The position numbers were made by a program, and so were the translations under genes. The notes beneath the pieces were generated by a model. The model worked only from the letters and a program-made list of their open reading frames with translations, did not search any database and was not told the origin of the DNA. 64,000 nucleotides of DNA from Polychytrium aggregatum. Lineage: Eukaryota > Chytridiomycota > Chytridiomycetes > Polychytriales. Shown here one piece after another: positions 1-11,700 of the stretch (positions are counted from its first letter, which is position 1; each line of letters begins with the position of its first letter). The DNA lies in assembly GCF_025602895.1 (NCBI RefSeq), contig NW_026516220.1:434001-498000 (forward strand), in the 5' to 3' direction.

Positions 1-811
1 GCCTGACCGAGGACAGCGAGATGCAAGGCAGGGCGATGCAAGACAGAGCGGACCGACCGGCGACGTTTCGCACCTTCGGCGCACACACACACGGGATTGG
101 GCTGTGCTGCGCACGCGGTGTCAATAGCGGGCTGTGGAAATACGGGTGTCCTCGCTTCTCGGCGAGAGCCGTCTCGCTGCCGTGGCTCTCGCCGAGCTCG
201 TCGCCAGTGCCCTGCATGCCAATGCAGGGCTCGGCATCGGCGAACAGCGTCCTTTGGTGTCGCCATGGGCAGCGATTCCCATTGCACACCGACGCTCAGC
301 TCGCTTCACCGCCAGTTCCACAAACTGAGACGCCCAAACATAGCAGCCACATTGGACGCGGCGAGCGGCGTCTTGGTCAGGCTCAGGCTGTGTGCCTGGG
401 CATCATATCGCTTGCATCGAGTCGCTTTTGCCGGGTCGCAGGCAGAGCAGCCACAAAGACAGATGAACCACAAAGACATATGAACCACGAAGACAGCAGC
501 CAGATATCTCCGCATCCCCCGGCAGCCAAGCAGCACCAAACAGGGCGCCCAGGAGTGCAGCCATGCGAGTTGATTTGCGGGGGTTCGCGTCGCGTCGACA
601 GGAAACGAGGGGAAAGCGGCGTGTGTACGAAAATCAGCAGACAGGAGATACACACTGCCGACTCGAACAGACTCAGCAGGCAAGGGACTCAGCTGAAACA
701 AGATGCGTACTGGCACAGGAGATCAAACAAGGGGTGGCCCACTCCAAGTGATGGCCGATAAAAGCAGCCCCGTCGCCCCTCGTTTCTCCCGTCTGTCGAT
801 CGCCCTCCAAG
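1..811. other. upstream stretch, no supported gene
   Basis: Several overlapping frames are open here on both strands, but none shows a recognisable domain, signal peptide or consistent codon pattern, which is typical of GC-rich noncoding sequence. The stretch probably holds the promoter and 5' leader of the adenylation-reductase gene that starts at 812. The left window edge may also cut the end of another gene, but I cannot see one. Confidence 0.4.
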
Positions 812-3800
812 ATGGTCTTCAAGATGCTTTCGTGCTGCTTCGGGTCGTCCGACGACTCTCCCAGCGACAGGGGTATCCCTGGAACCGCCGCCCCTCCAGT
901 CTCGGCTCCAGCCATGACAACCTTGCTCCTGCCCGATGGTGAGCCTGCTGCCGCTGCTGCCGCTGCCGTCGAGGCTGGCGCCGAAGCTGATGTGGATGCT
1001 GCAGCCGAGTCAGCCGCTTCTGCCCAGCAGCCCAAGCCAGCCATGGCTGCCTATGACCCCTGGATGCATCCTGTCGAAGCGATCATCAAGATGGCCCAGA
1101 ACGAGCCCCATGTCCTCGCCGCCATCACACTCGAGAACGGCAAGGCTGAGCGCTATAGCTACCTCCAGCTCTGGGAGAAGGCTTACTCGATTGCCCAGGG
1201 GCTCAAGGCTCTCCCGGGCTGGAACGATGAGGGCCACGACGTCGTGGCGACGTTCTGCGAGCCCGAGGTGCACTGGATGTTCTATTCGGTTGCCCTGTGG
1301 ATCCTCGGCAAGTGAGTGGCCGCGGCAATCGCTCGCCTCATGCTGTTGCCATGCTGCTGCCATGCTGTTGCCATGATGTTGCCATGATGTTGCCATGCCG
1401 GAGAACACTAACCCTGGCCCACTCCGACTTGCTGCTCCAGGAAAGTCATCAACTTTGCCCTCAACTGGCCCTCGTCCGTCCGCAAGGCCATCTGCGACAG
1501 GTTTGTTCTTTGACAGCATGGCTCGCCCGTTGGCAACTCAGCGATATCCAGGGCACGAGCGATACCAGCAACACCAGCAACATCAGGGACGCCCACACAT
1601 CTGACAACCCACCCTCGACAGGCTCAAGATCCGATATGTGCTCTACCACCACACCAAGCCCGGACGAGTCGAAGGACTCGAGCCTATCGATGCTGGCGCC
1701 TTCCCTCTCCTGGACAGCGTCCCGGCTCCCTCGCTCGAAGCCTGCGAGCCCCTGAACGACTACATTGTCTATCTCAGCACATCCGGCACAACTGGTCAGT
1801 ATGTCCATGGTCTGCGCCATGGGATACACCAATATGGCTTCTTGGGTTCCAACACGAGTGTCTGCTGCCATAGGACCAGCATGTCGCTTTGGCGAGCTTT
1901 GACTGACCACCGACCTCTCGCTTCACAGGAATCCCCAAGACGTGAGTTGTGTGGTCTCTTGTTGCTGCCACCAGCATGTTTTGCTCTAACGCCAGAATAC
2001 TCGCCGAACAGGTATCCAGTGCCCCATCGGTTTGTTGAGCCGAGCCGCGGAGTCAATGGACTCGAGTACACCGGAAGCGGTGTGCTTCAGGTAATGGTGG
2101 TCTTGATGATGCTATTCATATGTATGCACGGCGGTGGATATGGCCGTTGGTGTGCCTGGCGATGGCCAAGGACTGAGCAGTTGCTCTCATGCGGCACCGC
2201 CCGCTATTTGGCGTGCTCTCTATGTGGATTGTAGTTGGGCCATCTGACGCTCTTTCTTTCATCCTTAGTCTCCCTCGTTCACCACATCGATGGGTCTTAT
2301 TTTGGGAATGCTCAATACTCGAGGCTCCCTTTGGTTTACTCGGCCAACCCCAAACCCGCAAGAGAAGGCTCAGGGCATCATCGAGCTGCTGGACGAAGGC
2401 ATGACGTCGATGTATACGGTAATGCTTGCCTCCCGCGTCGATATCATATTTCACATCTCAACGCCACCGTGACACATTTCCAATGCTCATCGCACTGTAC
2501 TCCTCAGACCCCTTCACTCTGCAAGCTCATCTTCAAGACTGCTCAATCGAAGAAGAAAACCGTCCAATGGAACAACGTCCTCGTTGTGGGCCTCGGCTCA
2601 GAGCTTGTGTCTGCCTCCCTTGTCAGCCAGACGAAGACTCTCTGCCCCAATGCTTTCGTCCACCTCATGTATGGATCCAGCGAGGTCAGTTTCACCGCAA
2701 GTCATATCCTATAATTATGCGATTTACGCTCCAGATCGTTGCCCACCAAATCTAATCATTCCGATTCTCCTTCAGACTGGCGTTATCGGCGCCATGTCCG
2801 CTTGTATCCTTCCCTCGTCCGCCCCCAGCCCGTCCCAGGTGGTGTACAAACAGCCAAAGCCAAATGTGCGATGTCTCCTCTTTGACGAGGAGGGCAACAC
2901 TGTTGACCAGAGCGTCTCCAAGAGCGGCATCCTCGTTCTGGCTGTCGACAAGGACGACCCTATCAAGGACCATCCCAACTTCACCACCGCCAATCCGAAC
3001 GACAAGTTGGCTTCGTTTGGCTTCCTCAGCGACGGCTCGCCCCGTGTCTGCACCATGGACTGGGTCGAAATGACTGGCGAGAGCGAGTTCACTGTCATTG
3101 GGAGGTAAGGCCAATGGCTGGGTGCTGCATCTCTCATTGATGGCGAGTGCATATCTGGCATCCCGACGACACATCCCACTCCTGCATCCCGGGTACCCAT
3201 GCCATCCATTCCCTCACTCCATACCATCACATCATATCATTGCCAACCACAGATTCGGCCAGAAGGTCAAGGTCAACGGCGTCTATGTCGACCTCAATGC
3301 CCTCGAGGAAATGGTCAACCAGGACCTCAGCGAGCACGTCGCCGACTGCATCTTCATCCAGACCTCCGAGCTCAAGATCGTGATGCTCTATGTCCCCCAG
3401 AAAGGCTCCACCTTCAACGCGACGCCGGGAGAGATCATCCAGATGACCGAAAACCTGTTTGCCCTCAAGAACGTTGCCAAAGTTCCCATTCGCAACTGCC
3501 TGGAGCTGGAGGCGTTCCCCTTCAACGACTCGGGCAAGCGCGATCTCAAGAAGCTCAGGCACATCGCCGAGAACATCGATAGCTATGGCAAGTCGGTCCA
3601 GTACCCATCTCTCATCATCGAGGACACTCCACTGTCCCGCACGGCCGCCAAGATATCTCAGATCGGCAGTCAGATCCTCGACAACCCCGCCCTCGACGGC
3701 CGCAACTACTACATCGGCGGCGTCGGCTTTGACTCGCTGAGTGTCGGCCGTCTGGCCCTCGCCATCAAGGACGAGTTTGATGTCGAGATCTCGCCTCTGA

Positions 3801-5395
3801 TCTTGCTGTCGAACGGAATGACACCGACTGATGTCGCCCAGTTGGTTGTCGACATCCTCGACGACAAGCCCCTCATTCCTCCGACTGTTGATCTGGCTGC
3901 CGAGGCCGCCAAGCTCGACGATGCGAGTGTGACGGCCGAGGGTCTCCCTCCGTTTGTCTATCCCAAGGACCCTCGCGGCATCGTCCTGACCGGTGCCACT
4001 GGCTTCCTCGGTGCCTTCCTGATCTTTGAGCTGGCCCACAAGTTCCCCCGTGCCAAGATCTACTGTGTGGTGCGAGCCCAGAACGAACAGCTGGCATTTA
4101 CCCGGATTTTCGCCAATGCCTCCAAATTGGTGATTGCATCGAGAAAGGCTGGTGATCCGCGGTACGATGTGCGCGACCGATTCATCGGACTGTGCGGCGA
4201 TCTGTCGAAGGACAAGTGGGGACTCTCGGACGAGCGATGGAAGGAGATCAGCGAGGAGACCGACATGATTGTCCACAACGGCGCCGAGGTCCACTGGCTG
4301 TTTGACTATGACAGACTCAGGGGACCCAACGTCCTCAGTACGGCGACGGCCCTGAGACTGGCCACAACCCACCACCTGAAGCCGCTGCACTACATCTCGA
4401 CCATCGGCACGATCCCGATGGCCAAGAAGGCAGACAAGCCGCTCGAGGAGAAGATCTACTCGGCCTGGAACATCTCTGGCGGCTATTCGCAGACCAAGTG
4501 GGTCTCTGAGCAACTGATCAACAAGGCACGATCAAGGGGAGTGCCGGTGACGATCATTCGCCCAGCCGTCATTGCTGGTGACAGCAAATACGGAGGTGAG
4601 TCGAGTGTGGTGTGGTGTGATGTGGTGTGGTGTGATGGAGATGTGGTGTGGTGGAGTTGTCTCATTTGTCCCATGGACTGGCCATGAATCGATGGTCTCG
4701 ATTGTCAAGTGCCACTCACCCACCAACTGACACCAACTGACACCTTCACACCCTCCATCGCTCTAGTGTCCAACTCTGATGACTACATCTGGCGATATGT
4801 CAAGGGATGCATCCAGCTCGGCGTTGCTCCCTCGCACGCCACTCCTGTCACGATGACCATGGATCCCGTCGACCATGTCGCCAAGGTGGTTGCCGAGATT
4901 GCCGGCTCGGAGGAGTCCCTGTCCAAGTTTGTGTTCCACATCAGCGACTCGGAGCACAGGTGAGGAGTGTGATATGGTGTGCGATGTGTTGTGGTATGGA
5001 TGGTGGATCCCGACTCTATGATTACTCACTCACTCACTCACCACAGTGCCCTCACTGAGACCAAGCTGTTCGAGATTGTCAAGGCTTTTGGCTGGACTGT
5101 GCTTTTCGAGTCCCGCGAGCAGTTCAAGTTCCTTCTCACCTCCAATCCCTCTGCCGCAAACAACTCGCTGTTCCCGCTCATGCACACCATGATGGACATG
5201 TCTGTCAAGCTCGACAACGCCAACACCCGCTCGATCTACCCGACGCCCGGTGTCTCCACCACGGTGCTCGCTAAGAAGTGCCTCAGCTACCTCTACCACG
5301 TCGGCTTCCTCCCCAAGCCCGAGAATCCGTCGAGCGAGCTCAAGGACGAAGAGTATCCCGAAGTCAGCATCTTTGGCCGCACCGGCCGCAACTGA
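812..5395 (+). CDS. NRPS-like adenylation / carrier / thioester-reductase enzyme
   Basis: A spliced gene of at least ten exons. It encodes an AMP-binding (adenylation) domain, a phosphopantetheine carrier domain and a C-terminal NAD(P)H thioester reductase. The adenylation core reads STSGTTG (about 1777-1797). The carrier site is GFDSLSVGRL (about 3726-3755), with Ser as the expected pantetheine attachment point. The reductase opens with the Rossmann motif TGATGFLGAFL (about 3988-4020) and carries YSQTK (Tyr-x3-Lys) near 4485. The family activates a carboxylic acid with ATP, loads it on the carrier and releases it reductively as an aldehyde or alcohol; the substrate cannot be read from sequence. 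No condensation domain is present. Exon 1 ends at 1311. A 13-base microexon (1929-1941) joins in frame to complete GIPK. The last three introns lie near 3105-3251, 4593-4766 and 4961-5045. The start at 812 is the first in-frame ATG; a later ATG at 915 is possible. The N terminus (MVFKMLSCCFG) is Cys-rich, then Ala/Glu-rich low complexity. Confidence 0.88.
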
Positions 5396-5662
5396 TATTC
5401 AGGATCCCACTCTGGCTTTGCTTGGGCGATCGTCCGAACATTGATGCAGTTCCCCTGGAATCGGTGTGCTCTTAAACAAAAATGAGGGTATTGTCTGCTT
5501 CTCCGGATCCTGAATACACGTAGCCGCCCATTATCCATAAGGACCGCCACTAAACTCCTGCTGCGGTGCTGCGTTTTGAACATGCTGTATTATGAATCAA
5601 AGGGCTGGCCCGAACACTATTGCTCAGGCGTCCCCGCCAACTTGTGGTGTCCCCCGCTGACA

Positions 5663-6916
5663 TCAGTGTCCTGTGAGCCCGATGTACTCAGCCACAAAGA
5701 CCCTGAAGATCCTGGCAAAGTCAAGGATCACATCGGCGTCGAGATGCTTTGCGTCATCGTGGACCGTGTGCCAGCCAGGCGGGAACGGCTGGGTGATCAG
5801 GTGGACGATGGATACGCCTCGGGTCTGAAATGGGAGGTGATCGTCCTGGATGGAGTTGCGGGACTGCCAGTGTTTCATGCCGCTCATAAAGTAGCCATGG
5901 CCGTTTCGCTTCGCCTGAGTTACGAGCTTGTTGGAGGCATGGCCCTCGGCAATGAGTCGCTTCTGGATGTCGACCAGCCGCTCAAAGGCCCAAGCCGTCT
6001 GGCCGTTGGTGTTGAAGATGGTCGGCTCGGGCGCTCCAAGCAGATCCAGTAGCACGAAGAGCTCGATGCGAGAGAGTGTGCTGTAGCTCGAGCCGCCTGC
6101 GCCGACAAAATACTCCTGTTCCCATTTACTGGCCAGGTGGCGAGATCCGTAGAGCGAGTCGGTCGCTGTCCAGTCCTTGAAGGCCTCCTCTCCATCGAAA
6201 AAGACAAACTGCAGGCTGGGCATGTCGTTCTGGGTCTCCTGGTCGGCGCGGCTGAGATGGTCGTCCAGTTCATGCAACAGCGGGTCCAGTGTCTTGGCAA
6301 TGTCGACCAGGATGGCACACGGCACTGACGAGTCTGTCGCTCCGACAAAGTCAAAATCCTTGAAGTATTTGGAGTCAAAGTGGGCAGCCAGCACCAGCCG
6401 AGAGAGCGCCCGCGGGTTCTGGGTGACGACGATGTTGGTGAAGGATTTGTGTCCATACGGCGTCGATGCGTTGAAGGAGTCTGTTTCGACGTCCCAGCCA
6501 AGGCCCCGGAAGGTCTGAATGATGTACTCTTGCACCTTCTTGTTTTCCGGGGTGCCCGATACCCGCGGCGTCAGAAACGGAGCTAGGCTCGAATCCAGGT
6601 GGCTCTCGGCGGTGCCGCCGGCCTTGAGAAAGTCAAGCGACAGCGACGATTCGAGATGATAGTCGACAACGACCGCGGCAAGCTGCTTGGACGTCAGCCG
6701 AGACGAAAGCCGCGGCTGGAACTGAGAGCCCGCATGCGCTAGCGTCGGGATCGGGCTCAGCGTGATCAGGCCCAGCAACAGAAACCCGACAGTGCAGGCA
6801 AACAAGCAGGAGAGAGTCGCCCTGGGCTTCCACTGGCCAAGGCAGTAGCGCAGACGGCTCTGGCGATGGAGCACAGCGCTGGGTCCATCCATGGCGGTGC
6901 CGAGCTCGAGGTTCAT
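5663..6916 (-). CDS. glutaminyl-peptide cyclotransferase, membrane-anchored
   Basis: A single-exon gene of 417 codons. It matches the M28-type glutaminyl cyclase family, which turns N-terminal Gln or Glu of secretory proteins into pyroglutamate, normally in the secretory pathway. Expected metal and catalytic positions are visible: AAHFDSK (zinc-site region), the GATDSSVPCA segment with the metal Asp, FFDGEEAF with the catalytic Glu pair, and a late WHTVHDD with the last zinc His. Near residues 35-55 a hydrophobic stretch (LFACTVGFLLLGLITL) follows basic residues, so I expect a type II signal anchor as in Golgi-resident isoforms. I chose the ATG at 6914-6916; the frame stays open upstream to 7219 only through a CA repeat translated as Cys-Val, which is unlikely to be coding. 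The gene converges on the adenylation-reductase gene, with 267 bases between the stop codons. Confidence 0.9.
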   Translation of the reverse strand: MNLELGTAMDGPSAVLHRQSRLRYCLGQWKPRATLSCLFACTVGFLLLGLITLSPIPTLAHAGSQFQPRLSSRLTSKQLAAVVVDYHLESSLSLDFLKAGGTAESHLDSSLAPFLTPRVSGTPENKKVQEYIIQTFRGLGWDVETDSFNASTPYGHKSFTNIVVTQNPRALSRLVLAAHFDSKYFKDFDFVGATDSSVPCAILVDIAKTLDPLLHELDDHLSRADQETQNDMPSLQFVFFDGEEAFKDWTATDSLYGSRHLASKWEQEYFVGAGGSSYSTLSRIELFVLLDLLGAPEPTIFNTNGQTAWAFERLVDIQKRLIAEGHASNKLVTQAKRNGHGYFMSGMKHWQSRNSIQDDHLPFQTRGVSIVHLITQPFPPGWHTVHDDAKHLDADVILDFARIFRVFVAEYIGLTGH

Positions 6917-7163
6917 ACAGCAGGAGTGTGCTCGGCGGGATCGATCGGCTGCAGTGTCAGAGCAGCTGGAGGGAATATCGGTGTTGCTGCAGGAGGGAGG
7001 GCGGGCGGGAAGGCGAGATGGACGGGCAACCAACACTATGAAAAAAATTCTTGTTAATAAAATCAGCGAGAACGAAAAAACACGCTCTCGGAGCCACCTC
7101 GGTCGGCGAGAAGAGCAGTCTCTGGCGAGAGACCCCCGAGGGAAGGCGAGAAGCCTCTCGCCG

Positions 7164-7164
<1 letters not shown>

Positions 7165-7198
<34 letters not shown>
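7165..7198. repeat. (CA)17 microsatellite
   Basis: An uninterrupted dinucleotide run of about 34 bases upstream of the cyclotransferase start. It lies in the 410-base gap between that gene and the truncated transposon. I see no other feature in this gap. Confidence 0.95.
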
Positions 7199-7201
<3 letters not shown>

Positions 7202-7332
7202 TGCAAGGGAGTCAACCACTTCCCATCAACCATCCCAAGAGGGATGGCAACCCCGAAGTGGACTGCCCAGAATATGGGCGACCCGGCATCCACTGTCGAA
7301 ATGCACAAGGAACAGTGCGAGATACTTACAGT

Positions 7333-8199
7333 CTATCCAGAAAAAAAACGGGACACTTCCCCTTTCTGGCTTCTGAAGCCCGCTGACTGACTTGTAGGCC
7401 CAGCGGGCAGGCCATGGCATTGCACTCCTGTCTTCGTTGGCAATCGAGTGGTTTTGGTTGGTTTGGGAAGCATGGTCTTGAATGCACTCGGTCGATCTCC
7501 TGTGGCGATGATCGACTGGCATACCGAGATCATATTCCTCGAGGCATTGATGTCTCGATCCCACAGCGTATGGCAGCTTGCACAGCTCCGGACAAAGTGT
7601 GGTTTCTCGATATCAAGATGCTCGGGTGACTCGAGTCGCTTGGCTTCCCGACAATGTGAGCACACCTGGGATGTGTTGAACCCGTTCACAGAGCACACAT
7701 GGATCTTGGAGATGGATCGGTCTGGTGGGCGTCTCTGGTGGTGGTGGAACTGCTCAAAGTATTTGGCGAACCTGAGTCTCCTGGGACTGGATGCGTATCC
7801 CTTCCCTTGCTTCCAGGAGGCATTCCCAAAGGCAATCACCACTTCGGTCTCCCTTGGTGCCTGGTCGATGACTCGCTTGCACATCTCGTGAACAGTGCGC
7901 TGTCGCTTGCTGTGGAGATCGAATCGCTTGAATCGCCGTCGCCGGGTCAGGCTGAAGTACAGCTGTTTGTCCAGCATGTCTCCATCGAACACATGGCGAA
8001 TGTATTGCAGGAAGGAAGCCACTCCAGGGATCTTGGGACTTGGTGTGGTGCTCATCCACTGCTGCAGATCAAGGATCATGTGGGTGTTCTGGATCCACTT
8101 GGTCGCCTGGGTGGTGTCTTTCGCTTGCGGGGAGCCATCTGCGCGAGAAAATAGCGACGATGGCTGGTTCTGCCCTTGGGGAAGAAAGAATCTCCTCAA
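7333..8199 (-). pseudogene. truncated Fanzor (TnpB-like) nuclease
   Basis: The open frame reads as the last ~200 residues of a Fanzor with a fused leader. From WMSTTPSPK onward it is collinear with residues 592-790 of the intact Fanzor at 46880-49252. It shares VVIAFGNASW, GKGYASSPRR, YFEQ, FNTSQVCSHC (zinc ribbon) and the third RuvC motif WDRDINASRNM. The first RuvC Asp and all upstream sequence are gone, so it cannot be an active nuclease. Where the intact copy has NEFNTSQ, this copy has NGFNTSQ, so a Glu that may be catalytic in this family is Gly here. The frame has no internal stop but runs into the terminal repeat, 40 or so codons past where the intact protein ends. Its first ATG is probably an accident of the deletion junction. 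Confidence 0.85.
7357..7408 (-). ncRNA. candidate omega-RNA hairpins of the truncated copy
   Basis: Just inside the terminal repeat lie two perfect inverted repeats: GGCTTCTGAAGCC (7368-7380), and an 8-bp stem GCCCGCTG (7378-7385) pairing with CAGCGGGC (7401-7408) across 15 bases. The stems share three bases, so they would be alternatives. Fanzor guide RNAs (omega-RNAs) are known to come from the 3' end of the nuclease gene and the adjoining transposon end, which is this place. That this segment is transcribed as a guide RNA is inference. Confidence 0.35.
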
Positions 8200-8302
8200 A
8201 ACCAGCGCATTTTGGGCTGGCAGAGATACTGCGCAGTGGCGTCCTTGATTCAGATCCAGAAACGCATCGCTCGCTCAATCAGTCGTGGGAAGACATCTTG
8301 TC

Positions 8303-8741
8303 AAGGTGAGTCTTGCCTGATAGCCAAACGATCATGTCATCTCGCTGACACACAGCCACGCTTGACTAGGCTTCCAACCAGAGAGATTCAGATGGTGGTG
8401 GTTCTTGTCCGCAGTCGGAGTGGAGCTTCCAACAATGATACAATTGGTCATTCCTCAACACCAATTGCCCACTACCACCGTCAATTGGCTCAAGGTGATA
8501 CCAAATGCCGTCAACCGACCATGGCCGGATTCCAACTTTTGCTGCGCTACATACAACGTGACTTTCGGGTGACCGAGATGAGCAGCCGCGAGGGGGCCGG
8601 AAAAAATTGATAGTGCAAGTCGTCGTCGGCCCGGCTCCAGCCAGACACTCGCTTCTTCTCCAACCCTGTTCTCTCGCGGAGCTTGCGATCGCCCGCCGTG
8701 ACAACTTACTCCCCCGCTCGTTCCTGCCGCTTGCAGCGCAC
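8303..8741. other. gap upstream of the ASNSD1-like gene
   Basis: It contains no recognisable coding sequence on either strand. It should carry the promoter of the gene starting at 8742. The truncated transposon ends only about 440 bases upstream of that start, so transposon-derived sequence may sit within regulatory reach. Confidence 0.4.
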
Positions 8742-11700
8742 ATGTGCGGCATCCTCTGTGGGCTTGCCCGGTCGACTGGCCCGGTCGACTTACGATCGTC
8801 CAAGGTTGGTCGTGCTGTCTGTCGTCCACAGCATGTCGCAACCACCCAGAAGCAGATCCAGTCGAGGCTCGTGAGTGTAACTTCCAGCATTTGCATCACC
8901 GATAGTGGGCCCCGATGTGGGAGGCACTGCTGCTGAAGAACAAGAACAGAGGTAGCTGTCGTGTGGAGGGCATTCACACCTGTGCGTGAAATGAACTTGG
9001 GCTTCGGATCGTACCCAAGGACTCCAGAGATTGCTGCAGCATACCACCGGCCACATGCCCTCAGCCATTCGAGTCCACAATTGGTCGACCGACACCGTCG
9101 ATTGATCTATACCAACAGCTGCACAATGCCGATAGCTGCAAAATGTCGATAATCAAACTCTGCTCCTGCAGGCCCCGATCATCAAGGCTCTCTGGTGTTC
9201 ACTGCCAACTCGCTCGCCCTAACGATGCATTCGACCGTCCTGCACCTGCGAGGGAGCCAGGTCACACCTCAGCCGTATCAACCCCACTCGGAGTGTCCCG
9301 CTCCTCTGCTCGACAGAGTCTCTGCGTGCTCCTCGCCCATAGCACTGTCCTTCAATGGCGAGATCTATGGCGGACTCGACGGGATTCTTGACGACAGCCA
9401 TCTGGACACGAATGACACTGCGGCAGTGGCCGAATTTATCGCCCAGAACGTCGGCGATTCTCCAAGCCTGCTCAAAGGCATAGCAAAACTCAAGGGCGAA
9501 TGGTCCATGTGCTTCTATCAACTCGATCGGCGGCGGCTGTGGTTTGGTCGCGACTGCCTCGGCCGGAGATCGCTTGTGGTTCACTACCCGAGTCTTGCTG
9601 GCTGGGTGGCGGGTTCGGATCTCTTCTTGATATCCTCGGTGACGGCCGGAACGGAGATGGACCCGCCGGGCTTTTGGACAGAGCTGCCTGCAGATGGGAT
9701 GTACTGTCTGGACCTGCGCTCGCTGGATGAGGCGGCTCAGACCCTGAACCAGGCTCTGGAATCAACCCCACAAGGACCCGACGCCAGCAGCTTTTCAAGC
9801 CAAGTAAGCGCCGCAGATACAGATTCCAGCATCGGATGACGAAGCGTTGGTTATTGTGCAGTGGCATACCGACAGCATCTAACCGCGGCTGGATTGTCAG
9901 TTCAAGGAGCATATCCGCCACTTCCCATGGAGCTCAGCGGTATCCCAAGTTGGCTCTGAGGACTTTCTTGTAAGACCCAGCGGCTGATTGCATTCATTTG
10001 GAAGCTGCTGCCTCCGTCTTTATGGCACTGGGCTCGTTCGTGGATGGCGGCTGTCATGCGATGAGACGGTCCTTGATACCGGCGCTTTCTGCGACTTCCA
10101 GGCCCTCACGCCCATGGCCCTTGCATCCCCAGCCAAGCCCGCTGCAGGACATCAACAGTACCCTTCCCTCGGTCTCAGAATCGGATCAAGTTGTGGACTA
10201 CTTGCTTGCGACAACTCTGCCAAACGAATTCCCGGTCTTGCCCGAGCACACAACGGCTGTGCTCAGGCGATTCGACGAAGCCTTGAGCAATGCAGTCCGG
10301 CGGCGAGTTCAGAGTATTCCAAAACTCATCCAAAGGTGGGAAGCCAGACACCCATCCTGCGCCGTGTGTTTGTTGATATCGTGCTTCTGCTTCGCTCGCC
10401 ATCGATTGGTTTCCGTAGCGAATGGGCCACCTCTGTCGTTGCTCGATCCTTGGCGTACTCACCCGTGCCGATCGATGTATTGGTTGCCCAGCCCAAAGCC
10501 ACATGCCGCCCGTCTTGGAGTTCTGTTCTCGGGTGGTCTGGATTGCATTGCCCTTGCTGCCCTGGCGCACCGCCACTTGCCGCTAGATGAACCCATCGAT
10601 CTACTCAACGTTGGGTTTGAGAATCCTCGAGTTCAAAAGGCTCAGTCCGCCAAATCCAGCAGAGGCAAGAAGCGAGAGAGCGCTGCTCTCGACAGCGAGT
10701 GCGACAGCCTTTCGGGTGCTCCCATCAAGCCAGTTGATGCAGCCTCGGCCACTGTTGACGATGAGTCAGTGTACAACGTCCCTGACCGCTTGACCGGGCT
10801 CTCGGGGCTCGCAGAATTGAAGGAGAGCTGCCCCGGTCGGCAATGGAACTTTGTCAAGATCAACATCACTTACAAAGAGGCCATGGAGAAGAAGGACTAC
10901 ATCGCGTCGCTGATGATGCCGCTGTCGACTGTGATGGATCTGGTGCGTCCGCATCTCGGGCTGCCGCAGCACGCTGCTCCATCAGTGGCTTGATGCATTG
11001 ACCATCTCTGTTTGGATCGGGACAATCGTGGTGACTTTGCAGAGTATTGCCATGGCATTTTGGTTTGCCTCTCGCGGAGAAGGTATGCATTGTGTTCTCC
11101 TTCCGAAGCATAGCTTCCGCAGCGCCGTATCTGTGGTGCCTATGCTGACCCAGATCTATCGATTCATCCCGACAATTGCTGGAGCTTAGGCGTGCTCCAC
11201 GATGTAAGTAGGCAGCCCCAGCGTATGTGGCATGTTTGGAGCACCTTGTTGCAGGCGTCGCCGTTCTGATTTGTGCCAATGGATGGTTCCCTGCAGGACA
11301 ATCGACCGTACAGCTCGCCGGCCAGAGTTCTGTTGAGCGGCCTTGGTGCGGATGAGCAGCTCGGAGGATATGGCCGCCATAAGGTCAGGTTCGATACGGC
11401 GGGGTGGGCCGGCCTCTACGAGGAAATCAAGATGGACCTGGGGCGCATCTCGGAGCGAAACATGGGTCGCGACGATCGCATCATAGCCGATCATGGCAAA
11501 GAGGTAGGCTCTGATGCTGTGGAAAACAGGCGACGCCCGATGCTTGGAGGGTATTCATAGCGATGGCGAGACGGCTCTTCAGCTTCCGCCGTGCACTGGA
11601 TCGCATCCGCAACGCTCGAGCTGACTGACGTCCCGATCATCTGGCGCGGGCAGGTGCGATTCCCGTTCCTGGACGAGGGACTTTGTCAACGTTGCGTCGT

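Larger units (their letters stand above)
7327..8302 (-). mobile_element. deleted Fanzor transposon copy (one end preserved)
   Basis: The left boundary starts at TA (7327-7328) and carries a terminal repeat to 7356 (TACAGTCTATCCAG, an A8 run, then CGGGACAC). This matches the reverse complement of the right end of the intact element at 50494-50522. Inside lie the C-terminal part of a Fanzor, the spacer between the nuclease and transposase genes, and about 45 bases matching the transposase 3' end (GCATCGCTCGCTCAATCAG at about 8263, also at about 49516). The N-terminal two thirds of the nuclease, most of the transposase and the other terminal repeat are missing. The copy therefore suffered an internal deletion plus truncation. 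The right limit near 8302 is where similarity fades, not a visible end. Confidence 0.85.

Noticed and set aside
3227-4513. 428-codon minus-strand frame inside the adenylation-reductase gene
   Set aside because: It is the antisense shadow of the well-supported carrier and reductase domains on the plus strand.
7165-7219. Extension of the cyclotransferase to an upstream start at 7219
   Set aside because: The added ~100 residues translate the CA microsatellite as Cys-Val. The ATG at 6914-6916 gives a normal signal-anchor layout.
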